DNA of 64,000 nt from Spartobacteria bacterium. Its GTDB lineage: Bacteria > Verrucomicrobiota > Verrucomicrobiia > Chthoniobacterales > UBA10450. Position numbers and translations under genes: made by a program. The stretch lies in NCBI GenBank assembly GCA_003169695.1, contig PNAS01000013.1, positions 186,514-250,513 on the forward strand, in the 5' to 3' direction. The notes under the pieces are model-generated. The model saw nothing but the letters and a program-made list of their open reading frames with translations, was not told the origin of the DNA and searched no databases. Within the stretch, counting starts at the first letter, position 1; each line of letters opens with the position of its first letter. Shown piece after piece: positions 43,220 through 51,646 of the stretch.

Positions 43220-44785
43220 ATGGACTCGGAATCAGCTAATGAAACACGCACATTGGCATGGCTGATTGTCGCCGCGGCCAGCGTGCGCGCGGCATTCGGC
43301 ATTGTCATGGCGGTAGATGCGTATCTCAAATGGCAGCCGGCATTTGCTGTGCACTATGTCGGTTATCTGCAGAACGCCGCGAAGGCCCAGCCGCTTTGGC
43401 TAGCGCTGTGGTTCAATTTTTGGCTGCGTATCGTCATCCGGAACACAGATTTCTTCATTTTCGCAACACGGCTGATCGAAACCGCGATTGCGATTGGGCT
43501 GCTGCTCGGTTTGGCGCGCCGCTTTACCTACATCATCGGAGCGTTTTTTAGCCTTCTGATCTGGTCAACAGCCGAAGGTTTCGGTGGCCCGTACACTGCC
43601 GGTGCGACCAACCTCGGTCCGGCGTTGATGTATGCTCTCGTGTTCATTGCGGCAGCGCTGTTCGAACGCCTGCTGGGCAGTACGCCGTACAGCCTTGATT
43701 ATTACATCGGCCGCCGCTTTCCGAAATGGGGGTCATTGGTTGAATGGGCGCCCAAACGACTCTGGCAACGCTCCTCACCGACGCTCGACTTAGATCACCA
43801 ACTCGCTGCGATAGGTGCGATCGTAGTAGCGCTTGTGTTCGCACTCGCGACGCTTGGGAGCGCGACGAGCGCGTCGCCTCCCACGCCAGAGAACGCAGCC
43901 GCGGCCGTCTCACCGTTGAGCATTGCTTCGACTGCACCGGTTGCCCACGCAGCTCCCGCGATGTTGCCGCCCTTAATCGGCACCGGCGACACCGTAGCGG
44001 TGACGCTCGCCGCGACCGACACAACCGTGGAAATCGCGAGTGGTGTCCAATACCTCGCGTGGACATTCGGCGATACCGTGCCCGGCCCGGTTCTACACGT
44101 TCGGCAGGGACAAACCGTAAACGTCACGTTTGTCAACAACGGCACAATGACCCACTCGATCGATCTTCATGCGGCCCAAGTCGCCCCGAACGTTGCCTAT
44201 CGCTCCGTCAATCCTCGCGAGAAAGTTGAGTTCTCGTTTGTGGCGCAGGTGTCTGGCGCATTCATTTATCATTGCGGCACGTATCCGGTGCTGCAGCATA
44301 TTGCTAACGGAATGTACGGCGCAATTATTGTCGATCCTGCGCAGCCGCTACCCGCCGCTGATGCTAGTTACGTACTGGTGCAAAGCGAGTGGTACACGCA
44401 GCAAGTGAGCGGCACGCAGATGTCTGGCGATTACAACAAGATGATGAACATGACGCCCGACGAAGTCGTGTTTAACGGAGTTGCATTTCAATACAACGAT
44501 CATCCGCTTAGCGCGAAAGTAGGACAGCGCGTTCGGCTTTATGTCGTTGATGCCGGCCCGAATCTCCCAAGCTCGTTTCACATCATCGGTGGAATATTTA
44601 CGGCGGTTTATCCCGACGGGGACGCGACCCATGCACTCACGGGCGTCTCGACCTATCCCATCGCACCGGGACAAGGCGTAGTTTTTGACGCGATCATGCA
44701 GCAGCCCGGCAAATACCCCTTCGTAGATCACAGCATGCGTGACATGATGATCGGCGCCGCCGGCGTGCTCAACGTAACCCCATGA
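43220..44785 (+). CDS. DoxX-like membrane domain fused to NirK-like two-domain copper oxidase
   Basis: The 521-residue protein starts with four membrane helices (AWLIVAAASVRAAFGIVMAV, FATRLIETAIAIGLLLGL and others, residues 10-165) like DoxX-family quinone-linked proteins, then another helix near 200. From about 250 a two-cupredoxin oxidase follows. Ligands of copper nitrite reductase are all in place: THSIDLHAA (His for type 1, Asp catalytic, His for type 2), YHCGTYPVLQHIANGM (His type 2, Cys, His, Met type 1), SFHIIGG (catalytic His) and FVDHSM (type 2 His). So nitrite reduction to NO is a plausible activity, though other small multicopper oxidases share the set. It ends within an attC-like sequence. 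Confidence 0.88.
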   Translation: MDSESANETRTLAWLIVAAASVRAAFGIVMAVDAYLKWQPAFAVHYVGYLQNAAKAQPLWLALWFNFWLRIVIRNTDFFIFATRLIETAIAIGLLLGLARRFTYIIGAFFSLLIWSTAEGFGGPYTAGATNLGPALMYALVFIAAALFERLLGSTPYSLDYYIGRRFPKWGSLVEWAPKRLWQRSSPTLDLDHQLAAIGAIVVALVFALATLGSATSASPPTPENAAAAVSPLSIASTAPVAHAAPAMLPPLIGTGDTVAVTLAATDTTVEIASGVQYLAWTFGDTVPGPVLHVRQGQTVNVTFVNNGTMTHSIDLHAAQVAPNVAYRSVNPREKVEFSFVAQVSGAFIYHCGTYPVLQHIANGMYGAIIVDPAQPLPAADASYVLVQSEWYTQQVSGTQMSGDYNKMMNMTPDEVVFNGVAFQYNDHPLSAKVGQRVRLYVVDAGPNLPSSFHIIGGIFTAVYPDGDATHALTGVSTYPIAPGQGVVFDAIMQQPGKYPFVDHSMRDMMIGAAGVLNVTP

Positions 44786-44923
44786 ACTACGACGGCAGCT
44801 GACGGCCGGAAAAAGTAAAATTAGAAGGTAGAAAACATTCGTGATGTCGATCTTAGCTAGTGTGATTCAAGCGTCTACCACTTGCGCCTGCCAGAGCCGT
44901 TGCTGATCTTTTTCTCATTAGAC
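44781..44923 (+). repeat. Solitary degenerate attC-like site
   Basis: The 3' part GATCTTTTTCTCATTAGAC matches the end of attC 1 (GATCTTGTTCTCGTTAGGT) apart from A for G at the cleavage base. The arms GGCAGCTGACGGCCGG and GCCAGAGCCGTTGCTG occupy the L'' and L' positions and still pair partly. The R'' box is reduced to CATGAAC and contains the stop codon of the oxidase gene. Probably a decayed cassette end. Confidence 0.5.
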
Positions 44924-45040
44924 GGCTTGCGCACCACGACTGCATGTCTGGCGCATCCACATGGGCTTACTCTGGGCCGCTTGGGAAGAACAGTACTCTT
45001 GTGCTAGAACCCCTGCCCGATTTTCAACCGAGATAACGAA

Positions 45041-45334
45041 ATGAGCAAATACCCAGAAGATTCCTTTGTTTCTAACCAAAGGGATCTGCCCGCCGAGTAC
45101 ATTCCGCCGATTTCCTTGGATCGCTTTCGCGAGATCACGGGTCTTTCTAAAACGTCGGCATGGCGGTATGAGAAGCGCGGATGGCTTCGCACACATCTCA
45201 TTGCTAACCGGCGATACATATTAGCGGCGGATGTGGTAGAATTTAACAGGAAGCTCGCCCTAGACGAATTCGCTGGAATACTTCCAAACCTTTCCGCTGC
45301 TCGCCCGAGCAAACGAATAAGTGAACAACAATAA
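45041..45334 (+). CDS. Small HTH (excisionase/MerR-like) protein, 97 aa
   Basis: The core reads ISLDRFREITGLSKTSAWRY EKRGWLRTHLIANRRYILAADVVEFN, a winged-helix domain in which a helix-turn-helix is followed by a basic wing and a D-x-x-E-F helix, as in excisionases and AlpA-type regulators. The N-terminal 20 and C-terminal 20 residues are polar. It sits between the attC-like site and a tRNA-Gln fragment, the kind of position where the regulator of a lost integrative element would remain. ATG 45041 is the first start after the stop-rich spacer. Confidence 0.65.
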   Translation: MSKYPEDSFVSNQRDLPAEYIPPISLDRFREITGLSKTSAWRYEKRGWLRTHLIANRRYILAADVVEFNRKLALDEFAGILPNLSAARPSKRISEQQ

Positions 45335-45389
45335 CGAATCCATGTAAGATCGGCGCGCTATCCGTCAACCATTCGTCAAACAAAATCGC

Positions 45390-45452
45390 TACCATTAGGT
45401 AACACAGCGCCCTTTGGAGGCGTTATTCATGGTTCGAATCCATGCGGGGTAG
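45390..45452 (+). pseudogene. tRNA-Gln-like 3' fragment
   Basis: The sequence gives an anticodon stem GCGCC/GGCGT with loop CTTTGGA (anticodon TTG, Gln), a perfect T-arm CATGG-TTCGAAT-CCATG and the acceptor strand CGGGGTA. D-arm residues TAGGTAA precede it. The 5' acceptor strand that should pair with CGGGGTA is missing and is replaced by AAACAAAATCG. This is the pattern of a displaced tRNA 3' part at an attachment site. Confidence 0.6.
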
Positions 45453-45464
45453 ATTTGATCCAAA

Positions 45465-45783
45465 TTGCACGCGCTGCTTCATCCCGAAGCCGCTGCCGCA
45501 TCCTGGAAATTGCTTGCCGTTTCTGCTCGCGCGACTGCGAAGAAGCAAGCAAGCGCAATCACCGAAGCGTTAGCGCGCGCGCGCGATGTCGCGGATCAGG
45601 CTCGACGCGCTGCGGTGACTCTTGAAGATATTGAAAAGGCGATACGCTTCGATTTTCAACCGGTGGAAACGCAGGCCACACAGGCATCATACGCTGACCG
45701 GCAAGAATCTCTGTTTGGTGGACAATCTATTTGGCGAAGCAGGAATCCGAGCAGTCTTCTCTTCAGAAGAGTTCGGCTTGCGA
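45465..45783 (+). pseudogene. Decayed coding remnant shared with 62.7-62.83 kb
   Basis: The plus frame encodes HPEAAAASWKLLAVSARATA, then ARDVADQARRAAVTLEDIEK AIRFDFQPVETQATQASYA before becoming unlike protein. DIEKAIRFDFQPVETQATQA has a counterpart on the minus strand near 62750-62827 (DIEAGLHFNFHAVEELATQA). Both are pieces of the same unidentified family. Confidence 0.4.
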
Positions 45784-46002
45784 TTAGTAACAAGAGGGAA
45801 TCGGACACATTTTTCGAAAAGCGCCCGGGTTAACGCCTATCCGACGCTCGAAGGCACGCCGGAAAGAATCGGGACTTTCGAATCCAACCGCGACCGCCAC
45901 ATTCTCTATGCTGTTGTGGGTCAAGAGCAAACGCCGCCGGGCCTCACCGATCCTGAGTGTTTCAACAAAATTTGCCGGCGTAATTTTGAATAAGCGCTTC
46001 AA
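45784..46002 (-). pseudogene. C-terminal fragment of an AraC/GlxA-type regulator
   Basis: The 72-residue frame reads FKITPANFVETLRIGEARRR LLLTHNSIENVAVAVGFESPDSFRRAFERRIG, the second HTH of AraC-family proteins. It is nearly the same as the end of the GlxA gene at 60748-61908. The DJ-1 domain and first HTH are missing. Confidence 0.85.
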
Positions 46003-46399
46003 AAGACGAGTGAAATGGCGGGCACGAGGTTAAAATGGCGCAGGTTCGATTGGCTTTGCGTTGGGTTCCGCAAGGTCGGGAAATGTCTGAAAACACATTG
46101 GGCCGCCGAGGTACTGTATCAGTTTGATCGGCTGTAGCGATTAGATGACATGTAGGGAGTTGCCGGGTGCGGGTATGGGACCTACACCCGACATACGACT
46201 TGCGTCCATCGCTTCAAGGCCTTCCGCTGTTACCTTCCGCCGTTACCGTCGGCACCGGAGCCCGCATCGATGTTTTGTGAACTGTTGGACTTCCACAATC
46301 GCGAAACGGCATTTTCAAAAAAGTGGTAGAAAGACCCAAAGCTCAGAGTGAGCGAGAGCACCATTCAAGACCGAACAAAGATCATCGAGCGGAAAGCTT
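46003..46399. other. Decayed intergenic stretch
   Basis: Nothing interpretable; short ORFs here show no family pattern. It may include the lost front of the hydrolase fragment that follows. Confidence 0.4.
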
Positions 46400-47020
46400 G
46401 AGACGTCGACTACGACGATGTCGGCGCCGCTGTGAAATTCCTGCGCGCGCGGCAAGACATTGCGCCGATTAAGGCTGGCCTGTTGGGGTGTAGTGAAGGG
46501 GGATGGGTCGGCACCATCGCGGCACGAAGCGGTCCGTCCATCGCGTTCGTGATCATGAGCTCAGGCGCGGAGGTTAGCCCATACGACGAAACTATCTACT
46601 GGACTCGGCGGAACCTTTGCGCGCTCGGCGTTTCCGGCAGCGTTACCGAGCAAGCCGTCGCTGCCACGATACGGATCTGGGATTATTACCGAAAAGTCGC
46701 GAACGGTTCGGACGGTAGCGCCACAGAAAGCCATGCCACTCGTGACTCAGTGATCAATTCGCTTCGAGACTTTCAGCGCTACCGTCCCTAGATCCCGTCC
46801 GAAGTTATGGATCCGAGCACTGAAGATGTGCGTACGTTTCGTGCATTCCCATAAATGATCTGTTACGAGCCCGCGCCAGACTTTGAAACTTTACGCGTAC
46901 CGCTCCTTAAATTGTTGGGGACGGCCGGCGCGAAACTTCCTGAATCCAAAAGTAAGGCGCTAGGTCAAGAAAAAGATCATGGCCACAAAGGAAAAAGGAA
47001 CTTTGAAGGTATGCGTTACG
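46400..47020 (+). pseudogene. Alpha/beta-hydrolase fragments
   Basis: The frame around 46432-46791 contains DVDYDDVGAAVKFLRARQDI and GLLGCSEGGWVGTIAARSGP with the nucleophile-elbow pattern G-x-S-x-G-G, then FVIMSSGAEVSP, as in serine hydrolases of the dienelactone/peptidase type. A stop precedes it in frame. Farther on (46855-46920) ICYEPAPDFETLRVPLLKLL resembles the strand and loop before the catalytic Asp of the same family. The pieces are in different contexts of stops, so the gene is dead. Confidence 0.6.
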
Positions 47021-47101
47021 GTCGGTGGAAAAGAATGAGAGGTCTCACGAAGCGCTGCAACGGCAATTATATACCGGTGGCGAGTCTGGAAGCGTCGGTT
47101 T

Positions 47102-47270
47102 TAAGTCCTAACGATTCCTGGCACAGCACTGCAGAATCTTCACGACCCACCTGGGATAACTCCGGGGTCGCTTGTAGCGACCAGTAGAACCGCAAGTTCT
47201 ATTAATGTCTCATTGGTAGGTTAGGTTTGGCGGCCGGGCTTGGTAACAGGTCCGGCCGTCTTTCTTGTTT
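47102..47270 (+). other. Possible scar of a deleted TonB-receptor gene
   Basis: The leader motif TAAGTCCTAAC (47102-47112), a tail CGCAAGTTCTATTAA that would encode RKFY-stop, and a terminator resembling the one after the intact TonB receptor lie within 170 bp. The intact receptor gene has the same motif 62 bp before its ATG and ends DKKF-stop. This suggests that nearly all of a similar gene was deleted. Inference only. Confidence 0.35.
47231..47270 (+). terminator. Intrinsic terminator, GC stem plus T-rich tail
   Basis: CGGCCGG (47231-47237) pairs with CCGGCCG (47252-47258), with loop GCTTGGTAACAGGT, then TCTTTCTTGTTT. It shares the stem and ACAGGTCCGGCCG with the terminator at 55059. Confidence 0.65.
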
Positions 47271-47424
47271 CGATGCTTAGGGCACGACGCCCCGATCCTT
47301 TCTACAAAGCGGACGGACCATCGAGATGCCTGAATCGGTTGAGTTAGCCGAGCTGGGCAAGCGCAAAGCAGGAGCGATTATTTCGACGCGTTGCAGAAAT
47401 GAGATTATTTCCAACCAATTATTG
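47271..47424. other. Spacer before the permease remnant
   Basis: No gene seen. A small plus ORF from 47326 (MPESVELAELGKRKAGAIIS) has no support beyond its length. Confidence 0.4.
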
Positions 47425-48905
47425 TCATTCGCTCCGCAAGGCTTCAAGGGGGTCGAGCCGCATGGCGGCACGCGCCGGAAAATAGCAGGCGACCAAGGTG
47501 GTGATTCCGAGAGAGAGCGTCACGAAAAGGTACGTGAGCAGATCGGTTGAGCTGACCTCGAAGAGAAGGCTGCGCAAGACTCGCGTCGCTGCGAACGCGC
47601 CTCCGATTCCGATCGACAGACCGATGACCACCATGGAAACGCCCTGTCCTAGGATCAATTCTAACACATGATGACGTTGTGCGCCGAGCGCCATTCGAAT
47701 CCCGATCTCGCCGGTGCGCTGTGCCACAAAATAAGCGACTACGCCGTAGATCCCGACAAACCGGAAAGGAGAACGGTGAGAAGGGTGACACCAAGCGCGG
47801 CGAAAAGGACTGTTTGATCGACTTTTACCTCTGCTTCGATTGGAATATAACTGAATGGAATCAGGCGAAGGAGCGGTCCGAGGCTCCACATCGCCAGAAG
47901 AATTCCGGCCAGTGCGCCAAACAGCGCGAGCAAACCGCTCTCGAGCATCAGTTGCCGGATGATGTCGGCGCGCCGTGCGCCTAGGGCGAGGCGAATGGCC
48001 ATTTCTCTTTCACGCACAACATTGCGCGCGAGCTGCAAATTCGAAACGTTCGCGCAGGCGATGAGCAGGACACAACCCACAGCGCCGACCAAAATTCCGA
48101 GGGCGGATTTTACGTCTCGCAGCACGTCGTCAATCAGCGGTTTGGCCTTCAACCGCCATCCTGCGTACTCCGGAATGGTTCCGCCGAAATCCTGCTCAAG
48201 ACGATGCGTAATGGCAGTCAGCTCCGCGTTGACGGATTCAACCGTGGCGCCGGGCGCCAGGCGCGCGTGACAATAAATGTCTCGCACGGTGCGATCCTGC
48301 CGAGCAAGATCGAGCGAGAGCGGAATCCAGACGTCGTTGTCGCCGTAACGAAAGCGCGGCGGCATCACGCCAAGAACGGTGTAAGCGACGTCGTTGAGTT
48401 GCAGTTGGCGCCCAATCACGTTTGGCGCTCCGCCTAATGCGCGCTGCCAAAGCCGGTAACTTATCACCGCGACGCGATCGCTTCCCTCGCGCTGCTCCTC
48501 CTTCGTGAAAACGCGTCCGAGAAAGGGCTGCACGCGCAGCATTTCGAACAAGCTCCCAGTGGCGCGAAGCCCGCGGAACCGCACCGCATCGCCTTCGCCG
48601 GTCAGGTTGAATGACGACCCAACCAGAGCCGTCACCGACGCGAGCGAGTGGCTCTGTTCCCGGACCGCCAGAAATTCCGGTCCGGAAATCGGCATTTCGG
48701 CGTTGCCCATTTTCGCAAACTCGGCGCTGAGAGTAAGAAGCTCGCGCGGGTGCGGATAAGGCAAACCTTCAAAATAGGCGCCCTTGATCAGGCTGAACAA
48801 CGCGGTCGACGCACCGATCGCAAGAGCGAGCGTTATAATGGCGACAAAAGTGAAACCGCGATTCTTAGTCAGATTGCGAAAGGCGTAGCGTATTTCCTGA
48901 ATCAT
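47425..48905 (-). pseudogene. MacB/FtsX-like ABC transporter permease with large internal deletion
   Basis: From 48905 the frame encodes the N-terminal half of an ADOP-type permease: IRYAFRNLTKNRGFTFVAII TLALAIGASTALFSLIKG, the periplasmic MacB domain, and the helices VGCVLLIACANVSNLQLARN VVREREMAIRLALGARR. After TLLTVLLSGLS it jumps, out of frame, to the last helix pair GIYGVVAYFVAQRTGEIGIR MALGAQR...FPARAAMRLDPLEALRSE. About 300 residues that should lie between are missing, and the junction is near 47765. The two halves repeat the same FtsX module, so recombination between module copies could explain the loss. No ATPase gene is adjacent. Confidence 0.85.
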
Positions 48906-49205
48906 ATGTTAAAAGGCAACGACGAAGTTACGGATGACTCGCGTCCGAGAAGTTTGCAGAATTCGGCGGATACGAAAAGCAAAAGACCTAATTAGGTCAC
49001 TGGGATTGGATCCCTTTGGCGCTCCTTTTACGAGGAAGTAAGGAGCACCTATAATATCGCTCCCGCGCGATAGCTTCAAAAGGTACGTTCTAAGTCCTAA
49101 CGGCTGGCAACTTGGCCACGCATGGTCTGTGTGGCCGCACCATATGACTCCGAAGCGAATTGGCTTTGTCGGTTTCGAAGGGGTGGGTGCTGACAGTGGA
49201 AGCGA
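48906..49205. other. Intergenic region with 5' duplication of the GlxA gene
   Basis: Holds copy A of a 103-bp direct repeat (49076-49178) and otherwise no gene. It should carry the promoter for the permease remnant on the minus strand. Confidence 0.5.
49076..49178 (+). repeat. 103-bp direct repeat, copy A (truncated GlxA 5' end)
   Basis: Matches 50565-50667 along its whole length with about 85% identity, including TAAGTCCTAACGGCTGG and ATG plus the first codons MTPKRIGFVGF of the GlxA gene at 50633. Here the ATG is at 49144 and the frame breaks off after about 12 codons. The segment between the copies carries the TlpA-like gene. Confidence 0.85.
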
Positions 49206-50246
49206 TCACTGTGCCAGCAGTTGTTTAACCTTGTCGGCAAAATCGTGCTGCGCATTCACGAAGCGCAAGAGACCGGCCTTGTCTACTAGCGCCAGCGTTG
49301 GCAGAACGCGGATGGCGAAGTCCTTGCCGATCCCATTGCCCGAGGCCTTACCGTCAAAATATTGCGGCCAAGTAATACCTTCCTTCTTTAAATAGCCCTC
49401 AAGCCTAGGCTTCTGCTGGTCAAAGCTAATTCCGACGATTTCAAATCCTTTATCGTGGTTTTCTTCGTAGAGCTTCTTAATCTGCGGCATCTCCTCTATG
49501 CACGGGCCGCACCAGGTCGCCCAGAAATCAATTAACACCACCTTGCCGCGCAGCTTCTGCACATCCACGTCACGACCATCTACTGCCTTGAACTGGAGTT
49601 GAAGCGGTTGCCCAACTCTTACTGAAAGAGGCTTTACTTCGCCTGACAGGATCTTGCTGGCAAAGGTCCGCCGTTTTTCACTCGCTCCGGGAGTATCGCG
49701 CAGCGCGAGCAACATTTTGTGACGCAAATCGGCATCAACTGTCTCGGTCACTTCGTTGGCTAGGTCGGTCGCGACGGATTCGCTTCCGGGAAATTCCTTC
49801 CAGAGATCGAGCAACTCCCCAACTGGAACAGAATCGTTGTATTCTAACAACAACTGAATCCGCCGCGCATTCGCTCGCTCATCAGGATCGACTTGCGCAT
49901 CCTTCCATACCGCGGTGCTGGCGGCGAGGAATGCTGGCTTTAGCGTCGGATCCTTGCGAGCGGCGTCTTGCAGTTGCTGCAACCTGTCACGGCGCGCTTC
50001 CGCGGCTTCAGGTTGGCCTGCGAATTTTAAGGCGAACTGCTCCAGTTCCGTCGCCATTGGTTGGTGCCACGTCGCCTCCGGCACATCGGTAGGCCGCGAG
50101 TCGGCCCGCTTCAACAAAGCGGAATAGGCGGCTGCGGCTTCGCTCGTTTTGTTTTCTTCCGCGCGAGCGGCAGAGGCAAGTCCACGGAAGGCTGCACCGA
50201 CCAGAAACCATTTGGGGCGGAATTGAATCGGGAATTGTGAGTTCAT
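49206..50246 (-). CDS. TlpA-like thiol-disulfide oxidoreductase with long N-terminal region
   Basis: The preferred start is Met 50246 (MNSQFPIQFRPKWFLVGAAF RGLASAARAEE), a plausible signal peptide; the frame extends to 50393 with improbable sequence. The 346-residue protein has a helical domain of about 190 residues, then a thioredoxin fold from about 205: VGQPLQLQFKAVDGRDVDV, GKVVLIDFWATWCGPCIEEM with the CGPC active site, GFEIVGISFDQ and VLPTLALVDKAG. It is an exported or envelope redox protein of the TlpA/ResA type. It lies alone, bracketed by the 103-bp direct repeats, and points toward the dead permease gene. Confidence 0.88.
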   Translation of the reverse strand: MNSQFPIQFRPKWFLVGAAFRGLASAARAEENKTSEAAAAYSALLKRADSRPTDVPEATWHQPMATELEQFALKFAGQPEAAEARRDRLQQLQDAARKDPTLKPAFLAASTAVWKDAQVDPDERANARRIQLLLEYNDSVPVGELLDLWKEFPGSESVATDLANEVTETVDADLRHKMLLALRDTPGASEKRRTFASKILSGEVKPLSVRVGQPLQLQFKAVDGRDVDVQKLRGKVVLIDFWATWCGPCIEEMPQIKKLYEENHDKGFEIVGISFDQQKPRLEGYLKKEGITWPQYFDGKASGNGIGKDFAIRVLPTLALVDKAGLLRFVNAQHDFADKVKQLLAQ

Positions 50247-50632
50247 ATTTAGAAAGCGAGGCGGTTGAGTGATCCCCCGGTATGCACTCGGCATGCCAGC
50301 AACAGCGATTACGTATAATGGATTGACCACTAACTTCTTATGGAAGTGGCGTCGCGCTTTAGACCGCGTTAGCTTTCCTACGATCGGGATCAATCAGTCC
50401 CACCATCGGAAGGAACCACAGCTGCCTAACAATGACTTGTCGCATTCGATCAAATCGCCCGGTATCTTATAGCACTCTGGCCTTGGCTTAGAACGTTTCA
50501 GTACCATCGGGAATAGCGCGCACAATACCCGTGGAGATCTATCATAGCTCTTAGCGCTATGGTCTCAAAAGGTATGTTCTAAGTCCTAACGGCTGGGAGC
50601 TTAACCGCACATGGTCTGTATGGCCACACCGT
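50247..50632. other. Divergent promoter region of TlpA-like and GlxA genes
   Basis: 386 bp with no gene. It contains most of repeat copy B (50565-50667) and the TAAGTCCTAAC word at 50580-50590, 43 bp before the GlxA ATG. Confidence 0.5.
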
Positions 50633-50667
50633 ATGACTCCAAAACGAATTGGTTTTGTCGGTTTCGA
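50565..50667 (+). repeat. 103-bp direct repeat, copy B (intact GlxA 5' end)
   Basis: Same orientation as copy A, offset exactly 1489 bp. It covers the leader and the first codons of the intact regulator gene. Confidence 0.85.
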
Positions 50668-51646
50668 TCGTATCACCGCATTACACCTGGCTGGTCCGGC
50701 CGATGCATTCGCGGCCGCCGTCCTGGAGGACGGCTACGGTGGCCGCATCGCTTGTTACGAAGTGTGCACCATCGGGCTCACCTCCAGTCCGTTTCGATCA
50801 GAATCTGGCCTTATCTTCACGCCGGAGGAGACCACTCAGACCGCACCTCCGCTTGACACGATCGTTATCCCCGGCGGGAGTGGCCTTCGCGACGCGCAGA
50901 CCGCAACCGAGGTCTCCAACTGGATTCTGACCCGTGTGAACCAAACCCGACGTATTGCCTGCGTCTGTACCGGAATATATGGGTTGGCGCCCACCGGGTT
51001 ACTCGACGGACGAGAAGTTACAACCCATTGGCGCTTCGCGAGGGACGTCGCCCGACGATTCCCCGCGCTACGGGTAAATCATAAGGCTCGTCTTATTAAG
51101 GACGGTCCTTTTTATACGTCGACCGGTCTCTCTGCCGGAATTGATCTCGCTCTCGCATTAGTGGAAGACGATTACGGGCCCCAAGTGGCTCATGCCGCCC
51201 GACGCGAGCTGGTCATGTACCTGGCACGTCGCGATGCGGACGAAAACTCCACCACGCTACGGGAATTCGAAGCCCGGCCAGCCGATCGCTTTGGAGATCT
51301 CGTCGCTTGGATCATCAGAAATTTAAACGCTGATTTATCGGTAGAAGCTCTCGCACGACGAGCCTGTATGTGCCCGAGTCATTTCAATCGATCGTTTAAA
51401 GGCGTTTTTGGGAACTCGCCGGCAGAGTTCGTCGAGAATCTGCGCCTGAACGAGGCGCGCCGTCGACTTTCTAAGCGAAGCAAGACCCTTCAGAGCGTGA
51501 GCGCGTCCGTGGGCTTCAAAAATTCGGGTACATTCCGCCGCGCCTTTCAGCGACGATTTGGAGTGAAGCCGGCTAGTTATTTAGATCCGTTGCCTTTCAC
51601 GGCGGGTTCGAACGGCAACGAAGAATTGCTCTCAGCGGCTGGCTAG
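50633..51646 (+). CDS. GlxA-family transcription regulator (DJ-1 domain plus AraC HTH)
   Basis: The 337-residue protein has a class I amidotransferase/DJ-1-like domain (IGFVGFDRITALHLAGPADA, TIVIPGGSGLRD, IACVCTGIYGLAPTGLLDGR EVTTHW with the nucleophile-position Cys) at residues 1-195 and two AraC HTH motifs at about 225-320 (LSVEALARRACMCPSHFNRS, LRLNEARRRLSKRSKTLQSV SASVGFKNSGTFRRAFQ). GlxA/FtrA-type activators respond to small amines or unknown metabolites. The gene precedes the TonB receptor by 317 bp and both share the leader word TAAGTCCTAAC, so it may regulate the receptor. A second full paralogue lies at 60748. Confidence 0.92.
   Translation: MTPKRIGFVGFDRITALHLAGPADAFAAAVLEDGYGGRIACYEVCTIGLTSSPFRSESGLIFTPEETTQTAPPLDTIVIPGGSGLRDAQTATEVSNWILTRVNQTRRIACVCTGIYGLAPTGLLDGREVTTHWRFARDVARRFPALRVNHKARLIKDGPFYTSTGLSAGIDLALALVEDDYGPQVAHAARRELVMYLARRDADENSTTLREFEARPADRFGDLVAWIIRNLNADLSVEALARRACMCPSHFNRSFKGVFGNSPAEFVENLRLNEARRRLSKRSKTLQSVSASVGFKNSGTFRRAFQRRFGVKPASYLDPLPFTAGSNGNEELLSAAG

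Noticed and set aside
47102..47225. Possible fifth attC (TCCTAAC ... GTTAGGT, about 120 bp apart)
   Set aside because: The first box does not fit RYYYAAC and no inner inverted arms are present.
49144..49395. Plus ORF beginning MTPKRIGFVGFEGVG
   Set aside because: Only the first 12 codons belong to a GlxA gene; the rest is antisense to the TlpA-like gene.
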